64,000 nucleotides of DNA from Roseateles toxinivorans (GTDB lineage: Bacteria; Pseudomonadota; Gammaproteobacteria; Burkholderiales; Burkholderiaceae_C). The notes under the pieces were generated by a model. The model did not search any database and was not told the DNA's origin. It saw nothing but the letters and a program-made list of their open reading frames with translations. This document shows, in pieces, positions 19,838 to 32,645 of this stretch. Positions within the stretch are counted from its first letter, which is position 1. Each line of letters begins with the position of its first letter. The position numbers and the translations under genes are program-made. Location of the stretch: contig NZ_SNXS01000005.1 of NCBI RefSeq assembly GCF_004362525.1, positions 124,001 through 188,000 of the forward strand. The letters run 5' to 3'.

Positions 19838-20677
19838 TCAGGTCCCTTCGAAGCTCGGGCGCTGCTTGTTGGCGAATGCGTTGTAGGCGCGGTGGAAGTC
19901 CTGCGTCATCATGCAGATCGCCTGGGCCTGGGCCTCGGATTCGATCGCCTCATCGACGCCCATCGCCCACTCCTGATGCAGCATCTTCTTGGTCATCGCG
20001 TGGCCGAAGGTCGGGCCGCTGGCCAGGTCCTGGGCCAGTGCGACGGCGGCGGCATTCAGCTCGTCCTCGGCGACCACGCGGTTGTAGAAGCCCCAGGCGA
20101 GCGCCTCGTCGCCAGGCATATTGCGACCGGTGTACAGCAGCTCGGACGCCCTGCCCTGGCCGATGATGCGCGGCAGCATCGCGCAGGCACCCATATCGCA
20201 GCCGGCCAAGCCGACGCGGGAGAACAGAAAGGCCACCTTCGAGCGGGCCGTGCCCAGACGCAGGTCGGACGACATCGCGATGATGGCGCCAGCGCCAGCG
20301 CAGACGCCGTCGATGGCCGAGACAATCGGTTGCGGGCAGGCGCGCATCGCCTTGACCAGATCGCCGGTCATGCGGGTGAAGGCCAGCAGGTCCGGCATGC
20401 TCATCTTCGTCAGCGGGCCGATGATCTCGTGCACATCGCCGCCGGAACAGAAATTGCCTCCGGCGCCCTGCACGACCACAGTCCGCACATCATCGGCATA
20501 GGCCAGGAGGCGGAACAGATCACGCAGCTCGGCGTAGGACTCGAAGGTCAGCGGGTTCTTGCGCTCGGGACGGTTCAGGGTGATCACACCGACCTTGCCG
20601 ACCACGTCCCAGCCGAAGTGCACCGGCTTCAGACCCGCGGCTTCGCGGCGATTGCCGACTTCCAGATTCGCATCCAT
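19838..20677 (-). CDS. Enoyl-CoA hydratase/isomerase family protein
   Basis: A 279-residue crotonase-fold enzyme. The oxyanion-hole segments [15 protein letters not shown] and [21 protein letters not shown] are clear. It probably adds water to, or isomerises, an unsaturated CoA ester formed by the acyl-CoA dehydrogenase. The ATG at 20677 overlaps the MarR stop and has AGGAG 8 nt upstream; a GTG one codon earlier is possible. Confidence 0.9.
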   Translation of the reverse strand: MDANLEVGNRREAAGLKPVHFGWDVVGKVGVITLNRPERKNPLTFESYAELRDLFRLLAYADDVRTVVVQGAGGNFCSGGDVHEIIGPLTKMSMPDLLAFTRMTGDLVKAMRACPQPIVSAIDGVCAGAGAIIAMSSDLRLGTARSKVAFLFSRVGLAGCDMGACAMLPRIIGQGRASELLYTGRNMPGDEALAWGFYNRVVAEDELNAAAVALAQDLASGPTFGHAMTKKMLHQEWAMGVDEAIESEAQAQAICMMTQDFHRAYNAFANKQRPSFEGT

Positions 20678-21231
20678 CACTTGTTCTCCTTCGCTGCGGC
20701 CCGCTTGGCCTTCGCGGTTTTTCCGTTGATGACGGGCAGGGCCTCCTGCGCGCCCAGATGGGTTTTCAGTGTCGCCAGCAACTCATAGACCTGGGCCTTT
20801 TCGTCGCTGCTCCAGCCGGCCAGCAACTCGATCACCCATTGCTCATGGGTGGCGGCCATGCGACGGAACTGACGCTTGCCGGCCGGCGTCAGGCAGACCG
20901 AGAACGATCGCCTATCGGTCGGGTGCGGCTCGCGCACCACCAGGCCCTCGGACTCCAGCTGATCGGTGATACCGGTGATATTGCCGCCGGTGACCATCAG
21001 CCGCTGCGACAGCTCGCCCATGGCCAGGCCCTCGGGGTGGCGCTCCAGCTGGGCCAGCAGATCGAAGCGCGGCAGCGTGGTGGCGAACTCGGTGCGCAGG
21101 CGGTTGCGTATCACGCCCTCGACGCGCGTGGTGCAGGCCAGCAACCGCAGCCACAGCTTCAGCGCCTGATGATGGTCGTCGATGACCCTCGATTCGAGGT
21201 CCGGGCGTTCGTCCAGCTCGTTCGCCATCAC
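20677..21231 (-). CDS. MarR-family transcriptional regulator
   Basis: A 184-residue winged-helix protein. The recognition region [23 protein letters not shown] (about residues 72-94) and wing [22 protein letters not shown] follow the MarR pattern. A basic, Ala/Lys-rich tail ([14 protein letters not shown]) extends the C-terminus. It lies inside the anthranilate operon and is the only regulator gene near it, so it likely controls the operon in response to an aromatic CoA ester or anthranilate. Its candidate operator is the 17-bp palindrome at 24436-24452. Confidence 0.9.
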   Translation of the reverse strand: MMANELDERPDLESRVIDDHHQALKLWLRLLACTTRVEGVIRNRLRTEFATTLPRFDLLAQLERHPEGLAMGELSQRLMVTGGNITGITDQLESEGLVVREPHPTDRRSFSVCLTPAGKRQFRRMAATHEQWVIELLAGWSSDEKAQVYELLATLKTHLGAQEALPVINGKTAKAKRAAAKENK

Positions 21232-22007
21232 ATCACCTCGCCGCCGCAGACGGCGATTGCCTGACCGGTGATAGACGACGAATCGGGCCGCGCCAACCAG
21301 CGCACCGCCTGCGCCACCTCGTCGGGCTGCACCATGCGACCCTGCGGATTGCCGGCGGACAGCTCGGCGCGGGCCTCTTCGGCCGTGCGGCCAGTCTTCG
21401 AGACGATGCGCTGAACAGCGCTGTCAACAATCTCGGTCTCGGTATAGCCGGGGCAGACCGCATTGACGGTGATGCCCTTCTTGGCCAGTTCCAGGGCCAT
21501 CGCCCGGGTCAGCCCCAGCACGCCGTGCTTGGCCGCGACATAGGCCGCCACATAGGCATAGCCCTTGAGAGCAGCCGTGCTGGCCACATTGATGATGCGG
21601 CCCTGGCGGCGCTCGGTCATGCCGGCCAGCACCTCGCGCGAGCAAAGAAAGGTGCCGGTCAGATTGACGCTGAGCATCTGCTGCCACAGGGCCAGCGAGG
21701 TGCGATGCAGTGGCGCGCTCTCGGCCTGGCCGGCGTTGTTGACGAGCATCGCGATCGGCCCCAGCCCGGCTGTCGCTGCTGCAAAGGCCGCCTGCACAGC
21801 GGCCTCATCCGCCACATCAACCGTCTGCACGCCGACACGGCCGAATGTCGAAACCCCGGCAGAGAGTTCGGCCTGCTGCGCCTGCAGCTTCGCCAGATTG
21901 CGGCCCATCAAGGTCACCGCATAGCCGTCCTGCAGCAGCCCGCGCGCAATCGCCGCGCCAATGCCGCTGCCGCCGCCGGTCACCACCGCATGCGTCGCAT
22001 CACTCAT
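21228..22007 (-). CDS. SDR-family 3-hydroxyacyl-CoA dehydrogenase
   Basis: A 259-residue short-chain dehydrogenase with the NAD-binding motif [14 protein letters not shown] at residues 8-21, NNAGQ near 90, catalytic Ser in VASTAALKG and the YVAAK catalytic pair. [13 protein letters not shown] is typical of 3-hydroxyacyl-CoA/acetoacetyl-CoA reductases. It probably oxidises the 3-hydroxyacyl-CoA made by the hydratase. It overlaps marR by 4 bp and starts 3 nt after the monooxygenase/reductase gene. Confidence 0.88.
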   Translation of the reverse strand: MSDATHAVVTGGGSGIGAAIARGLLQDGYAVTLMGRNLAKLQAQQAELSAGVSTFGRVGVQTVDVADEAAVQAAFAAATAGLGPIAMLVNNAGQAESAPLHRTSLALWQQMLSVNLTGTFLCSREVLAGMTERRQGRIINVASTAALKGYAYVAAYVAAKHGVLGLTRAMALELAKKGITVNAVCPGYTETEIVDSAVQRIVSKTGRTAEEARAELSAGNPQGRMVQPDEVAQAVRWLARPDSSSITGQAIAVCGGEVM

Positions 22008-22010
22008 CGC

Positions 22011-24371
22011 TCAGACACCCAGCGCACGGTTGGCCTGCTCCAGCGGCGACAGGCCCGCCATCTGCGCCGCCTGAGCCCGCTCGCGCTCGTAGTTGCGCTC
22101 CAGCTGCACCTTGGCGGACGTGTATTGCTTGGGCCAATCGACGCCCACGCCGCCCATATAGCCGATGCGCGCCGCCTCCATCAAGGTCCAGACCGGATTG
22201 GCCAGGTGCGGACGGGCGATCGCGCACAGATCGGCGCGGCCCGAGGCGATGATGCTGTTGACGTGGTCGGCCTCGCTGATCGCACCGACGGCGATCGTCG
22301 CGATGCCGACGCGGTTGCGAATCGCCTCCGAGAACGGCGTCTGGAACATGCGGCCATAGACCGGCTTCTCGGCCTTGGACACCTGGCCCGATGACACGTC
22401 GATCAGGTCGGCCCCTAGTGCCTTGAAGGCGCGCGACATCTCGACCGCATCGTCCGGCGTATTTCCGCCGGGCACCCAGTCGTGCGCCGAGATGCGCACC
22501 GACATCGGCAGATGCGCGGGCCAGACGGCGCGCATCGCCTTGAACACCTCCAGCGGATAGCGCAGCCGGTTCTCCAGGCTGCCGCCGTATTCGTCGTCGC
22601 GCTGGTTGGTCAGCGGCGACAGGAAGGACGACAGCAGATAGCCGTGCGCGCAGTGCAGCTCCAGCCAGTCGAAGCCGGCCTCGGCGGCGCGCTTCGTGGC
22701 GGCCACGAAATCGTCGCGGACGCGGTCCATATCGACGCGGGTCATCGCCCGCGACCATGCGCTGACGCCGGGCAGGTATTGCTGAGGCGAGGCGGAGATC
22801 AAGGGCCAGGCACCCGATTCCAGCGGCTGATCGATCCCCTCCCACATCACCTTGGTGGCGCCCTTGGCCCCGGCGTGGCCCAGCTGCAGCGCGATCTTCG
22901 CCGTGCTCTGGCTGTGCACATAGTCGGTGATGCGCTTGAAGGCGGCGGTCTGCGCGTCGTTGTACAGGCCCGGGCAGGCCGGGGTGATGCGCGCGTCGGG
23001 CGACACACAGGTCATTTCGACGAACACCAGCCCTGCCCCGCCCATCGCCCGGGCGCCCAGGTGCACGAGATGATGGTCGGTGGGCAAGCCATCGACGGCC
23101 GAGTACTGGGCCATCGGCGAGACGACGACGCGGTTCTTCAAACTCACGCTGCGCAGCGTGAACGGCGTGAACATCGGCGGTACGCTCTGGCCCTTGGCCG
23201 GCTGCAGGCCGGCGCGTTCGGCCAGCCAGTTCTCGAACTCGCCGACGTAGGCCGCATCGCGCAGCCGCAGGTTCTCGTGCGAGATGCGTTGCGAGCGGGT
23301 CAGCAGCGAGTAGGCGAACTGCTCAGGGTCCAGATGGGCATGGCGCTCGACGTTCTCGAACCACTCGGTCGAGTTGCGGGCGGCGTTCTGGATGCGCAGC
23401 ACCTCGACGCTGCGCGTCGCCTCGTAGCTGTGCAGCGCCGCGTTCAGATCGCCCTTGGCCTCACCAATATTGCGCGCCAGGCCGATCGCGTCTTCCAGCG
23501 CCAGCTTGGTGCCGGAGCCGATCGAGAAATGCGCGGTGTGGGCGGCGTCGCCCATCAAGACGACCGGGGCCTTGCCGTTGTGGTGCACCCAGGTCTTGCA
23601 GACCACGCGGGGGAAGCGAATCCACTGCGCCGAGCCGCGCAGGTGGGCCGAGTTGGAGATCAGCTTGTTGCCGTCCAGCACCTTCTCGAACAGCTTCTCG
23701 CAGAAAGCAATCGCATCTTCCTTGCTCATATCCTCCAGGCCGGCGGCCTTCCAGACCGGCTCGGGCGCCTCGACGATGAAGGTCGAGGTGTCGGCATCGA
23801 AGCGGTAGGCATGGGCCTGGAACCAGCCCCATTCGGTGCGCTGGAAGTCGAAGGTGAAGGCGTCGAACAGCTTCCTCGTGCCCAGCCAGACAAAGCGGCA
23901 CTGGCGCAGATCGACGTCGGGCTGGTAGGTGGCGGCGTACTTGGTGCGGATGCGGCTGTTCAGGCCGTCGGCGGCGATGATCAAGTCGGCGTCCAGGCCC
24001 TCGTCATCGGCCACATCGGACTCGAAACGCAGATCGACGCCCAGCTCGATGCAGCGCTGCTGCAGGATGTTCAGGAGCTTCATCCGGCCGATGCCGCAAA
24101 AGCCGTGGCCGCCCGACAGCATCTTGCGGCCGGCGATATTGACCTCGATGTCATCCCAGTGATTGAAGGCGTCGAGGATCTGGCTGGCGGTCTTGGGGTC
24201 GGCCTGCTGCATCGCGCTCAAGGTCTGGTCCGAGAACACCACGCCCCAGCCGAAGGTGTCGCCGGCGCGGTTGCGCTCATAGACGGTGATCTGATTCGAC
24301 GGGTCCTGCTGCTTCATCAGCAACGCGAAATACAGACCGGCCGGGCCGCCACCAATGCAGGAAATGCGCAT
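22011..24371 (-). CDS. abmA: 2-aminobenzoyl-CoA monooxygenase/reductase (flavin monooxygenase fused to old-yellow-enzyme domain)
   Basis: A 786-residue two-domain flavoprotein. Residues ~1-375 form a class A FAD monooxygenase (N-terminal [27 protein letters not shown] with the second FAD motif). Residues ~400-786 form an old-yellow-enzyme reductase ([52 protein letters not shown]). This fusion is the hallmark of 2-aminobenzoyl-CoA monooxygenase/reductase from Azoarcus evansii, which hydroxylates and then reduces the ring to 2-amino-5-oxocyclohex-1-enecarboxyl-CoA. The start has GGAG seven bases upstream; an adjacent ATG at 24374 is equivalent. It is the first gene of the operon. Confidence 0.93.
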   Translation of the reverse strand: MRISCIGGGPAGLYFALLMKQQDPSNQITVYERNRAGDTFGWGVVFSDQTLSAMQQADPKTASQILDAFNHWDDIEVNIAGRKMLSGGHGFCGIGRMKLLNILQQRCIELGVDLRFESDVADDEGLDADLIIAADGLNSRIRTKYAATYQPDVDLRQCRFVWLGTRKLFDAFTFDFQRTEWGWFQAHAYRFDADTSTFIVEAPEPVWKAAGLEDMSKEDAIAFCEKLFEKVLDGNKLISNSAHLRGSAQWIRFPRVVCKTWVHHNGKAPVVLMGDAAHTAHFSIGSGTKLALEDAIGLARNIGEAKGDLNAALHSYEATRSVEVLRIQNAARNSTEWFENVERHAHLDPEQFAYSLLTRSQRISHENLRLRDAAYVGEFENWLAERAGLQPAKGQSVPPMFTPFTLRSVSLKNRVVVSPMAQYSAVDGLPTDHHLVHLGARAMGGAGLVFVEMTCVSPDARITPACPGLYNDAQTAAFKRITDYVHSQSTAKIALQLGHAGAKGATKVMWEGIDQPLESGAWPLISASPQQYLPGVSAWSRAMTRVDMDRVRDDFVAATKRAAEAGFDWLELHCAHGYLLSSFLSPLTNQRDDEYGGSLENRLRYPLEVFKAMRAVWPAHLPMSVRISAHDWVPGGNTPDDAVEMSRAFKALGADLIDVSSGQVSKAEKPVYGRMFQTPFSEAIRNRVGIATIAVGAISEADHVNSIIASGRADLCAIARPHLANPVWTLMEAARIGYMGGVGVDWPKQYTSAKVQLERNYERERAQAAQMAGLSPLEQANRALGV

Positions 24372-24418
24372 CATCAGACTCCGTCTTGCCGCGGGCAAAA
24401 ATGCCGCTTGATGGATGC

Positions 24419-24452
24419 ACTTTAGACCTGTATATTTTAGGTGTCAACTAAA
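24419..24452 (-). promoter_or_regulatory. Probable abm operon promoter with overlapping 17-bp palindrome (candidate MarR operator)
   Basis: On the minus strand TTGACA (24447-24442) is followed after 17 bp by TAAAGT (24424-24419), a good -35 with a moderate -10, about 50 bp before the abmA start. The -35 box is the centre of TTTAGTTGACACCTAAA (24452-24436), a 17-bp palindrome with one mismatched pair. A repressor bound there would block polymerase. Binding by the operon's MarR protein is inference. Confidence 0.65.
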
Positions 24453-24586
24453 TTCGCGAGTTGGAAATCCTAGAGCTTTCACCAGGATAGCGCTCGGTTC
24501 ATGATGTTGGAATTAACCGACACCACGCCCCAAATCCCGCTGCTATGGTTCGGGCCGCTTTGCATCTCACGCCAGGGGTCTATTCG

Positions 24587-25210
24587 ATGAAACAGCTCTG
24601 GGACATCTCTCCCACCGTCTCGCCCGCCTCGCCGATCTTCCCCGGCGACGAGCCCTATGCCCTGCGCTGGACGGCCCAGCTGTCGCCTGGTTGCCCGGTC
24701 AATCTCAGCGCGCTGACGATGTCGCCGCATGTCGGCGCGCACGCCGATGCACCGCTGCACTACGGCAACGACCAGCCCTCGGCCGCCGAGGTGGACCTGC
24801 AGGCCTATGTCGGCCCCTGCCGCGTGATCCATGCGATTGATTGCGGGCCGCTGATCCAGATCGAGCACGTCCAGCACGCCGAGAAAGACCTGCCCGAACG
24901 CGTGCTGGTGCGCTGCTGCCGGCAGGCCAGCGAGGTCTGGAACCCGGAGTTCACCGCCTACGCCCCGGAGACCGTGGCCTGGCTGGCGGCGCGCGGCGTC
25001 AAGCTGATCGGGCTGGACACGCCCTCGGTGGACCCAGCGGATAGCAAGTCCTTGGACAGCCATCAGCAACTGCTGCGCCTGAACCTGCGCGTGCTGGAGA
25101 ACCTGGTGCTCGACGCCGTGCCCGAGGGCGACTACGAACTGATCGCGCTGCCGCTGAAGCTGGCCGGCGCCTGTGCCTCCCCCGTGCGCGCAGTCTTGCG
25201 CGCAATTTGA
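24587..25210 (+). CDS. kynB: Kynurenine formamidase
   Basis: A 207-residue cyclase-family metal hydrolase that converts N-formylkynurenine to kynurenine. The metal-binding motif SPHVGAHADAPLHYG (about residues 45-59) is the family HxGxHxDxP signature. The ATG at 24587 gives the usual KynB length (~209) and has AGGGG upstream; an earlier in-frame ATG at 24545 adds an unlikely N-terminus. It is the first gene of kynBUA, divergent from the anthranilate operon. Confidence 0.93.
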   Translation: MKQLWDISPTVSPASPIFPGDEPYALRWTAQLSPGCPVNLSALTMSPHVGAHADAPLHYGNDQPSAAEVDLQAYVGPCRVIHAIDCGPLIQIEHVQHAEKDLPERVLVRCCRQASEVWNPEFTAYAPETVAWLAARGVKLIGLDTPSVDPADSKSLDSHQQLLRLNLRVLENLVLDAVPEGDYELIALPLKLAGACASPVRAVLRAI

Positions 25211-25216
25211 TGAGCC

Positions 25217-25264
25217 TTGCGGGCCGGACCTTGCCGTACCCGGCAAGCTCGGGCCCCAACTGAC
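25217..25264 (+). repeat. CTTGCCG-TACC hairpin repeat, copy 1 (kynB-kynU spacer)
   Basis: CTTGCCG-TACC-CGGCAAG forms a hairpin with a further outer stem GGGCC/GGCCC, followed by CCCAACTGAC. Related sequences occur at 31918-32038 and, inverted, at 59468-59513. It lies in the 72-nt spacer between two co-transcribed genes, just upstream of the kynU ribosome-binding site. Confidence 0.75.
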
Positions 25265-25282
25265 CAAGAGAAGGACCGAACC

Positions 25283-26581
25283 ATGATAACCAGACAAGAC
25301 TGCGAAGTGCGCGACCAGGAAGACCCGCTGTTCGAGCTGAGGCATCAGTTCGACCTGCCGCCCGGCATCAACTACCTGGACGGCAATTCGCTCGGCGTGC
25401 TCCCGCGCGCCACGGCGGCCCGGGTGCAGGAGGTGATCGCCCGCGAATGGGGCATGGACCTGATCAAGAGCTGGAACACCGCCGGCTGGATCGACCTGCC
25501 ACGCAAGGTCGGCAACAAGATCGCCCGCCTGGTGGGCGCCGGCCCGGACGAGCTGGTGACGGCCGACTCGACCTCGGTCAATCTGTACAAGGTGCTGCAT
25601 GCCGCCGCGCAGATCAGCAAGGCCGATGCGCCCGGCCGCCGCGTCATCGTCAGCGAGCGCAGCAACTTCCCTACCGACCTGTACATTGCCGAGAGCGTGG
25701 CCCGCCAGCATGGCTTCACATTGAAGCTGGTGGATACGGTGGATGAGATTCCCGCAGCGCTGAATGCCGAGCTGGCCATCCTGATGCTGACCGAAGTCAA
25801 CTACCGCACCGGCTACCGCCACGATATGAAGGCGCTGACCGCCGCCAGCCATGCCGCCGGCGCGCTGGTGATCTGGGACCTGGCCCATTCGGCCGGTGCG
25901 CTGCCGGTGGACCTCAAGGGTGCCGACGCCGACTTCGCCGTCGGCTGCGGCTACAAGTATCTGAACGGCGGCCCGGGCGCGCCGGCCTTCGTCTGGTCGC
26001 ATCCGCGCCATGCGGAACGCTTCTGGCAACCGCTGTCGGGCTGGATGGGCCATGCGGCCCCGTTCCAGTTCACGCCCGACTATCGGCCCGCCGCCGGCAT
26101 CACTCGCTACCAATGCGGCACGCCGGCCATTCTGGCGCTCAGCGCGCTGGAGTGCGGCGTCGATACCCTCCTCGCCGCCGAGCCCATGGGCGGCATGGAC
26201 GCGCTGCGCAAGAAGTCGGTGGCGCTGACCGAGGCCTTCATCGCCCTGGCCGAGGCCCGCTGCGGCGAGCAGGGCGTGCGCCTGTCCTCGCCAAGAGACG
26301 CGAATCAGCGCGGCAGCCAGGTCTGTCTGAGCCTGGCCGCGCCGCTGCACGAGGCCGGCTATGCGGTCGTCAAGGCCCTGATCGCCCGCGGCGTGATCGG
26401 CGACTACCGCGCCGGCGACCCGCAGCGTCTGGACGAGTTCCCGCACATCCTGCGCTTCGGCTTCACCCCGCTGTACACCCGCTTCGTCGATGTCTGGGAC
26501 GCGATCGAGCACCTGCACCAGGTGCTGCAGACCGAAGAGTGGCGCGAGCCGCGTTTCAACCAACAGGATGCAGTGACATGA
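25283..26581 (+). CDS. kynU: Kynureninase
   Basis: A 432-residue PLP enzyme that cleaves kynurenine to anthranilate and alanine. [15 protein letters not shown] is at about residues 32-46, the PLP-aspartate region [16 protein letters not shown] lies mid-protein and the PLP lysine is in [17 protein letters not shown]. The ATG at 25283 has AAGGA upstream; a longer open frame reads through the repeat hairpin and is rejected. Its stop overlaps the kynA start. Confidence 0.94.
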   Translation: MITRQDCEVRDQEDPLFELRHQFDLPPGINYLDGNSLGVLPRATAARVQEVIAREWGMDLIKSWNTAGWIDLPRKVGNKIARLVGAGPDELVTADSTSVNLYKVLHAAAQISKADAPGRRVIVSERSNFPTDLYIAESVARQHGFTLKLVDTVDEIPAALNAELAILMLTEVNYRTGYRHDMKALTAASHAAGALVIWDLAHSAGALPVDLKGADADFAVGCGYKYLNGGPGAPAFVWSHPRHAERFWQPLSGWMGHAAPFQFTPDYRPAAGITRYQCGTPAILALSALECGVDTLLAAEPMGGMDALRKKSVALTEAFIALAEARCGEQGVRLSSPRDANQRGSQVCLSLAAPLHEAGYAVVKALIARGVIGDYRAGDPQRLDEFPHILRFGFTPLYTRFVDVWDAIEHLHQVLQTEEWREPRFNQQDAVT

Positions 26582-27432
26582 GTGACGACAAAGCCCGTTG
26601 CCCGATGAACATAGTCCGAGAAGAAGGGGCTCAGCTCGATTTCTCCAAGGACATGAGCTACGGCGACTACCTGCACCTCGATCAGGTGCTCAGCGCCCAG
26701 CATCCGCTGTCGCCCGAGCACAACGAGATGCTGTTCATCGTCCAGCACCAGACCTCCGAGTTGTGGATGAAGCTGATGCTGCACGAGATGCAGGCCGCGG
26801 TGGCCAATGTGGCCAATGACCAGTTGCCGGCCGCCTTCAAGATGCTGGCGCGCGTGAGCCGCATCATGGAGCAGCTGGTCCATGCCTGGGACGTGCTGGC
26901 GACAATGACACCGCCCGAGTATTCGGCGATCAGGCCCTATCTGTCCAACAGCAGCGGCTTCCAGAGCTGGCAGTACCGGCAGATCGAGTTCACGCTGGGC
27001 AACAAGAACTCGGCCATGCTCAAGCCCCACTCCCATGCACCGGAGCGGCTTGCGGTGGTCGAGGCCAGCTGGCGCGCCCCCTCGCTGTATGACGAGACGC
27101 TGAAGCTGATGGCAAGGCGTGGCATCAGCGTGCCGGCCACCCATCTGGAGCGCGACTGGACCCAGCCCTACCAGGCCGACGAGGCCGTCAAGCAGGCCTG
27201 GCTGCAGGTCTATCGCAGCCCCGAGCAGCACTGGGACCTGTACCAGATGGGCGAGGAGCTGGTCGATCTGGAAGACGCCTTCCGCCTCTGGCGCTTCCGC
27301 CATGTGACGACGGTGGAGCGCGTCATTGGCTTCAAGCGCGGCACCGGTGGCACCTCGGGCGTTGGCTATCTGCGCAAGATGCTGGACGTGGTGCTGTTTC
27401 CGGAGCTGTGGACGCTGCGCACCGAACTGTGA
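26578..27432 (+). CDS. kynA: Tryptophan 2,3-dioxygenase
   Basis: A 284-residue heme dioxygenase that opens the indole ring of L-tryptophan to N-formylkynurenine. [18 protein letters not shown] carries the active-site His. [28 protein letters not shown] contains the proximal heme His and the GTGGTSG loop. The ATGA overlap with kynU indicates coupling. The order kynB-kynU-kynA places the first pathway enzyme last. Confidence 0.95.
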   Translation: MSDDKARCPMNIVREEGAQLDFSKDMSYGDYLHLDQVLSAQHPLSPEHNEMLFIVQHQTSELWMKLMLHEMQAAVANVANDQLPAAFKMLARVSRIMEQLVHAWDVLATMTPPEYSAIRPYLSNSSGFQSWQYRQIEFTLGNKNSAMLKPHSHAPERLAVVEASWRAPSLYDETLKLMARRGISVPATHLERDWTQPYQADEAVKQAWLQVYRSPEQHWDLYQMGEELVDLEDAFRLWRFRHVTTVERVIGFKRGTGGTSGVGYLRKMLDVVLFPELWTLRTEL

Positions 27433-27528
27433 TCGCTCGGGGCAACAACCGAGCAAGCTCGGACGGCTTTGGCATTAGAGTGCAGGACTGAACCCGACCA
27501 TCACACAGGACTGCGCATTTCTCTCGCC

Positions 27529-30027
<2,499 letters not shown>

Positions 30028-30105
30028 GGCATCCACCTACAATCTCGCACCCCTTTCAACACTGGCCACCGCCCACCCGGCGGCAGCGCCACCCCGGAGA
30101 GCCCC

Positions 30106-31914
30106 ATGGACACCCGTACTTCCGAGATCACCCTGAGACTGGCGCGGCTGCGCGATGCGATGCAGGCCCAACAGGTGCACGGCGTGCTGGTGCCCTCCAG
30201 CGACCCCCATCTGTCCGAGTACCTGCCCGCGCGCTGGCAGGGCCGCGAATGGCTGTCAGGCTTCACCGGCTCTATGGGCACCCTGGTCGTCACGCTGGAC
30301 CGCGCCGCCCTGTTCGCCGACATGCGCTACTGGACCCAGGCCGAGGTCGAGCTGGCCGGCACCGGCATCGACCTGGTCAAGATTCCCAGCAGCGCCGCCA
30401 CCCACTTCATCGACTGGACGGCCCTGCAGCTGCAGGCCGGCCAGACCCTGGCCGTCGATGGCCAGTGTCTGAGCCTGGCGCTGGCGCAGCAGGTGCGCCT
30501 GGGCCTCTTGCAGGCCAAGATCAAGCTGCGCACCGATCTGGATCTGCTGGACACTATCTGGGAAGGCCGCCCCACCCTGCCGGGCGCGCCGGTCTACGAG
30601 CACGGCGCGCCGCAGGCCACCGTCAGCCGCGCCGTCAAGCTGGCCGAGGTGCGCGCGGCGATGAACCGCCTGGGCGCTAGCCAGCACTTCATCTCCACCG
30701 TCGATGACGTGGCCTGGCTGTTCAATCTGCGCGGCTCGGACGTGCAATGCAACCCGGTCTTCATCGCCCACACGCTGGTCGGCCTGAACGGGGCCACCCT
30801 GTTCCTCGGCGCCGGCAAGGTGCCCGCCGCTTTGCAGGCCACCTTGGCCGCCGACGGCGTGCAGCTGGCCGACTACACCGAGGCGCCCAAGGCGCTGGGG
30901 GCACTGGCCGCCGACACCGTACTGCTCGTCGACCCTCGCCGCATCACCTGGGGCCTGCGCGAGTCGGTGGCCAGCGGCGTGCGCGTGGTCGAGGCCATCA
31001 ACCCCAGCACCCTGGCCAAGAGCCGCAAGACCCCTGCCGAGGCGCAGTTCGTGCGCGAGACCATGGAGCAGGACGGCGCCGCGATGTGCGAGTTCTACGC
31101 CTGGTTCGAACAGGCGCTGGGCAAGGAGCGCATCACCGAGATCACCGTCGACGAGAAGCTGTCGGCCGCCCGCGCCCGCCGCCCCGGCTTCGTCGGTCTG
31201 AGCTTCTCGACCATTGCCGGCTTCGGCCCCAACGGTGCGATGCCGCACTACCGCGCCACGCCGGAGTCGCACGCGGTGATCGAGGGCAACAACCTGCTGC
31301 TGATCGATTCCGGCGGCCAGTACCTGGGCGGCACCACCGACATCACCCGCGTCTGGCAGATCGGCAATATCAGCGAGGCACACAAGCGCGACTTCACCAT
31401 CGTGCTCAAGGGCATGATGAACCTGAGCCGCACGCGCTTCCCGCGCGGCACGCTGTCGCCGATGCTGGACGCCATTGCCCGCGCCCCGATCTGGGAGCAC
31501 GGCATCGACTACGGCCACGGCACCGGCCACGGCGTCGGCTACTTCATGAATGTGCATGAGGGCCCGCAGAGCATCTCCAAGGCCATTCCCGACGCTCATA
31601 TGGCCATGGAGCCGGGCATGATCACCTCGATCGAGCCCGGCATCTACCGCAACGGCAAATGGGGCGTGCGCCTGGAGAACCTGGTGCTCAATGTCGCCAT
31701 CGACACGCCCGAACAGGGCGCCTTCGGCGAGATGCTGGCCTTCGAGACGCTGACCCTGTGCCCGATCGACACCCGCTGCATCGCCCGCGAGCTGATGCGC
31801 GAAGACGAGATCGCCTGGCTCAACCGCTACCACGCCGAGGTGCTGGCCCGCTTGTCGCCGCTGGTCAGCGGCGATGCGCTGGCCTGGCTGAAGCTGCGCA
31901 CAGAGCCAATCTAA
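30106..31914 (+). CDS. pepP: Aminopeptidase P family protein (M24B, Xaa-Pro aminopeptidase)
   Basis: A 602-residue protein of the long, three-domain aminopeptidase P type. Two creatinase-like N-terminal domains precede the pita-bread metallopeptidase core. Metal ligands are visible as Asp pairs in LLIDSGGQYLGGTTDITRVW, His in GHGTGHGVGYFMNVHEGP, and Glu in ITSIEPGIY and RLENLVLN. It removes N-terminal residues preceding proline in the cytoplasm. AGAGCC precedes the ATG. It stands alone between a kinase gene and a repeat region. Confidence 0.92.
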   Translation: MDTRTSEITLRLARLRDAMQAQQVHGVLVPSSDPHLSEYLPARWQGREWLSGFTGSMGTLVVTLDRAALFADMRYWTQAEVELAGTGIDLVKIPSSAATHFIDWTALQLQAGQTLAVDGQCLSLALAQQVRLGLLQAKIKLRTDLDLLDTIWEGRPTLPGAPVYEHGAPQATVSRAVKLAEVRAAMNRLGASQHFISTVDDVAWLFNLRGSDVQCNPVFIAHTLVGLNGATLFLGAGKVPAALQATLAADGVQLADYTEAPKALGALAADTVLLVDPRRITWGLRESVASGVRVVEAINPSTLAKSRKTPAEAQFVRETMEQDGAAMCEFYAWFEQALGKERITEITVDEKLSAARARRPGFVGLSFSTIAGFGPNGAMPHYRATPESHAVIEGNNLLLIDSGGQYLGGTTDITRVWQIGNISEAHKRDFTIVLKGMMNLSRTRFPRGTLSPMLDAIARAPIWEHGIDYGHGTGHGVGYFMNVHEGPQSISKAIPDAHMAMEPGMITSIEPGIYRNGKWGVRLENLVLNVAIDTPEQGAFGEMLAFETLTLCPIDTRCIARELMREDEIAWLNRYHAEVLARLSPLVSGDALAWLKLRTEPI

Positions 31915-31917
31915 TGT

Positions 31918-32038
31918 CTTGCGGGACAGACCTTGCCGTACCCGGCGAGCTCTGAGCCCGGACTCAAACAGTCCTGTGGACTGTTTGTGCCTGGCGAAGG
32001 CCCGTTCGCAGGCAGGCGATGGGCTGTCCCCAACTGAC
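31918..32038 (+). repeat. CTTGCCG-TACC hairpin repeat, copy 2, interrupted, downstream of pepP
   Basis: CTTGCGGGACAGACCTTGCC...GGCGAGCTCTGAGCCC matches copy 1 up to 31960. The trailing GTCCCCAACTGAC appears only at 32026-32038, so ~65 bp have been inserted or are ancestral. The insert contains a perfect 10-bp hairpin, CAAACAGTCC-TGT-GGACTGTTTG (31965-31987). No gene is visible from here to 32242. Confidence 0.7.
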
Positions 32039-32242
32039 TGGATGAAATTGAGGTCAAGCAATTCAGCAACGGGGGCCTGCGGGCCTCCGTTGCCATTGTC
32101 GGCGCCGCTTCATCCCGCCGTTGCGCAGTTCATCCGGCACGGCTGACGACTCATCACATGCCGCTGGTTGACGTGGTAGTGGCCTCCTACATTCACTCCA
32201 TCGCGACGTTTTTCGCGGCAGTGAAACCAGCAGGAGTCCACC

Positions 32243-32416
32243 ATGTTAGACAACCTTTTCAACAGCGTTCTGGTCCTCAGCTTCCTGGCCATCAGCGCCG
32301 TGGGATCGTTGACCAGCCCGGTGGAAGACGAAGAACTCGCCGCCACCCAGACGGTCGCCCAGCTCGAGCGGGTGGTCATCACCGGCCGCAGTCTGAAGGC
32401 CGTCAAGCCCGCCTGA
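32243..32416 (+). CDS. Small (57-aa) membrane/exported protein of unknown function
   Basis: ATG at 32243 with AGGAG seven bases upstream opens a 57-codon frame. It has a hydrophobic N-terminus (LFNSVLVLSFLAISAVGSL), an acidic stretch (SPVEDEELAATQ) and a C-terminal LERVVITGRSLKAVKPA. It is followed by a strong terminator. The signal-like N-terminus suggests export or membrane anchoring. I do not recognise a family; the ribosome-binding site plus terminator argue that it is real. Confidence 0.6.
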   Translation: MLDNLFNSVLVLSFLAISAVGSLTSPVEDEELAATQTVAQLERVVITGRSLKAVKPA

Positions 32417-32440
32417 ACACCGTCCACCAACCGCATTCGG

Positions 32441-32464
32441 CCCGAGGTAACTCGGGTTTTTTTT
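32441..32464 (+). terminator. Rho-independent terminator after the 57-aa gene
   Basis: CCCGAG-GTAA-CTCGGG followed by eight T residues: a 6-bp GC stem with a tetraloop and T-tract, 25 nt after the stop codon. Confidence 0.88.
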
Positions 32465-32645
32465 GCCCGTACGCCGTTGGCAAGGCTTCAGACCCGGTCC
32501 TGTTGCATCTGCTGACAGCGCTCGTCCTACACGCATCAGCAGTGCCGTCCGATGCCGGGCGACACGCTGCACGCCTAGATTCATGTCAGGCCCATTGGCC
32601 CTTGACCCTCACAGCGCCGAGTGCGCAATACCAAGGAGTTATGAC

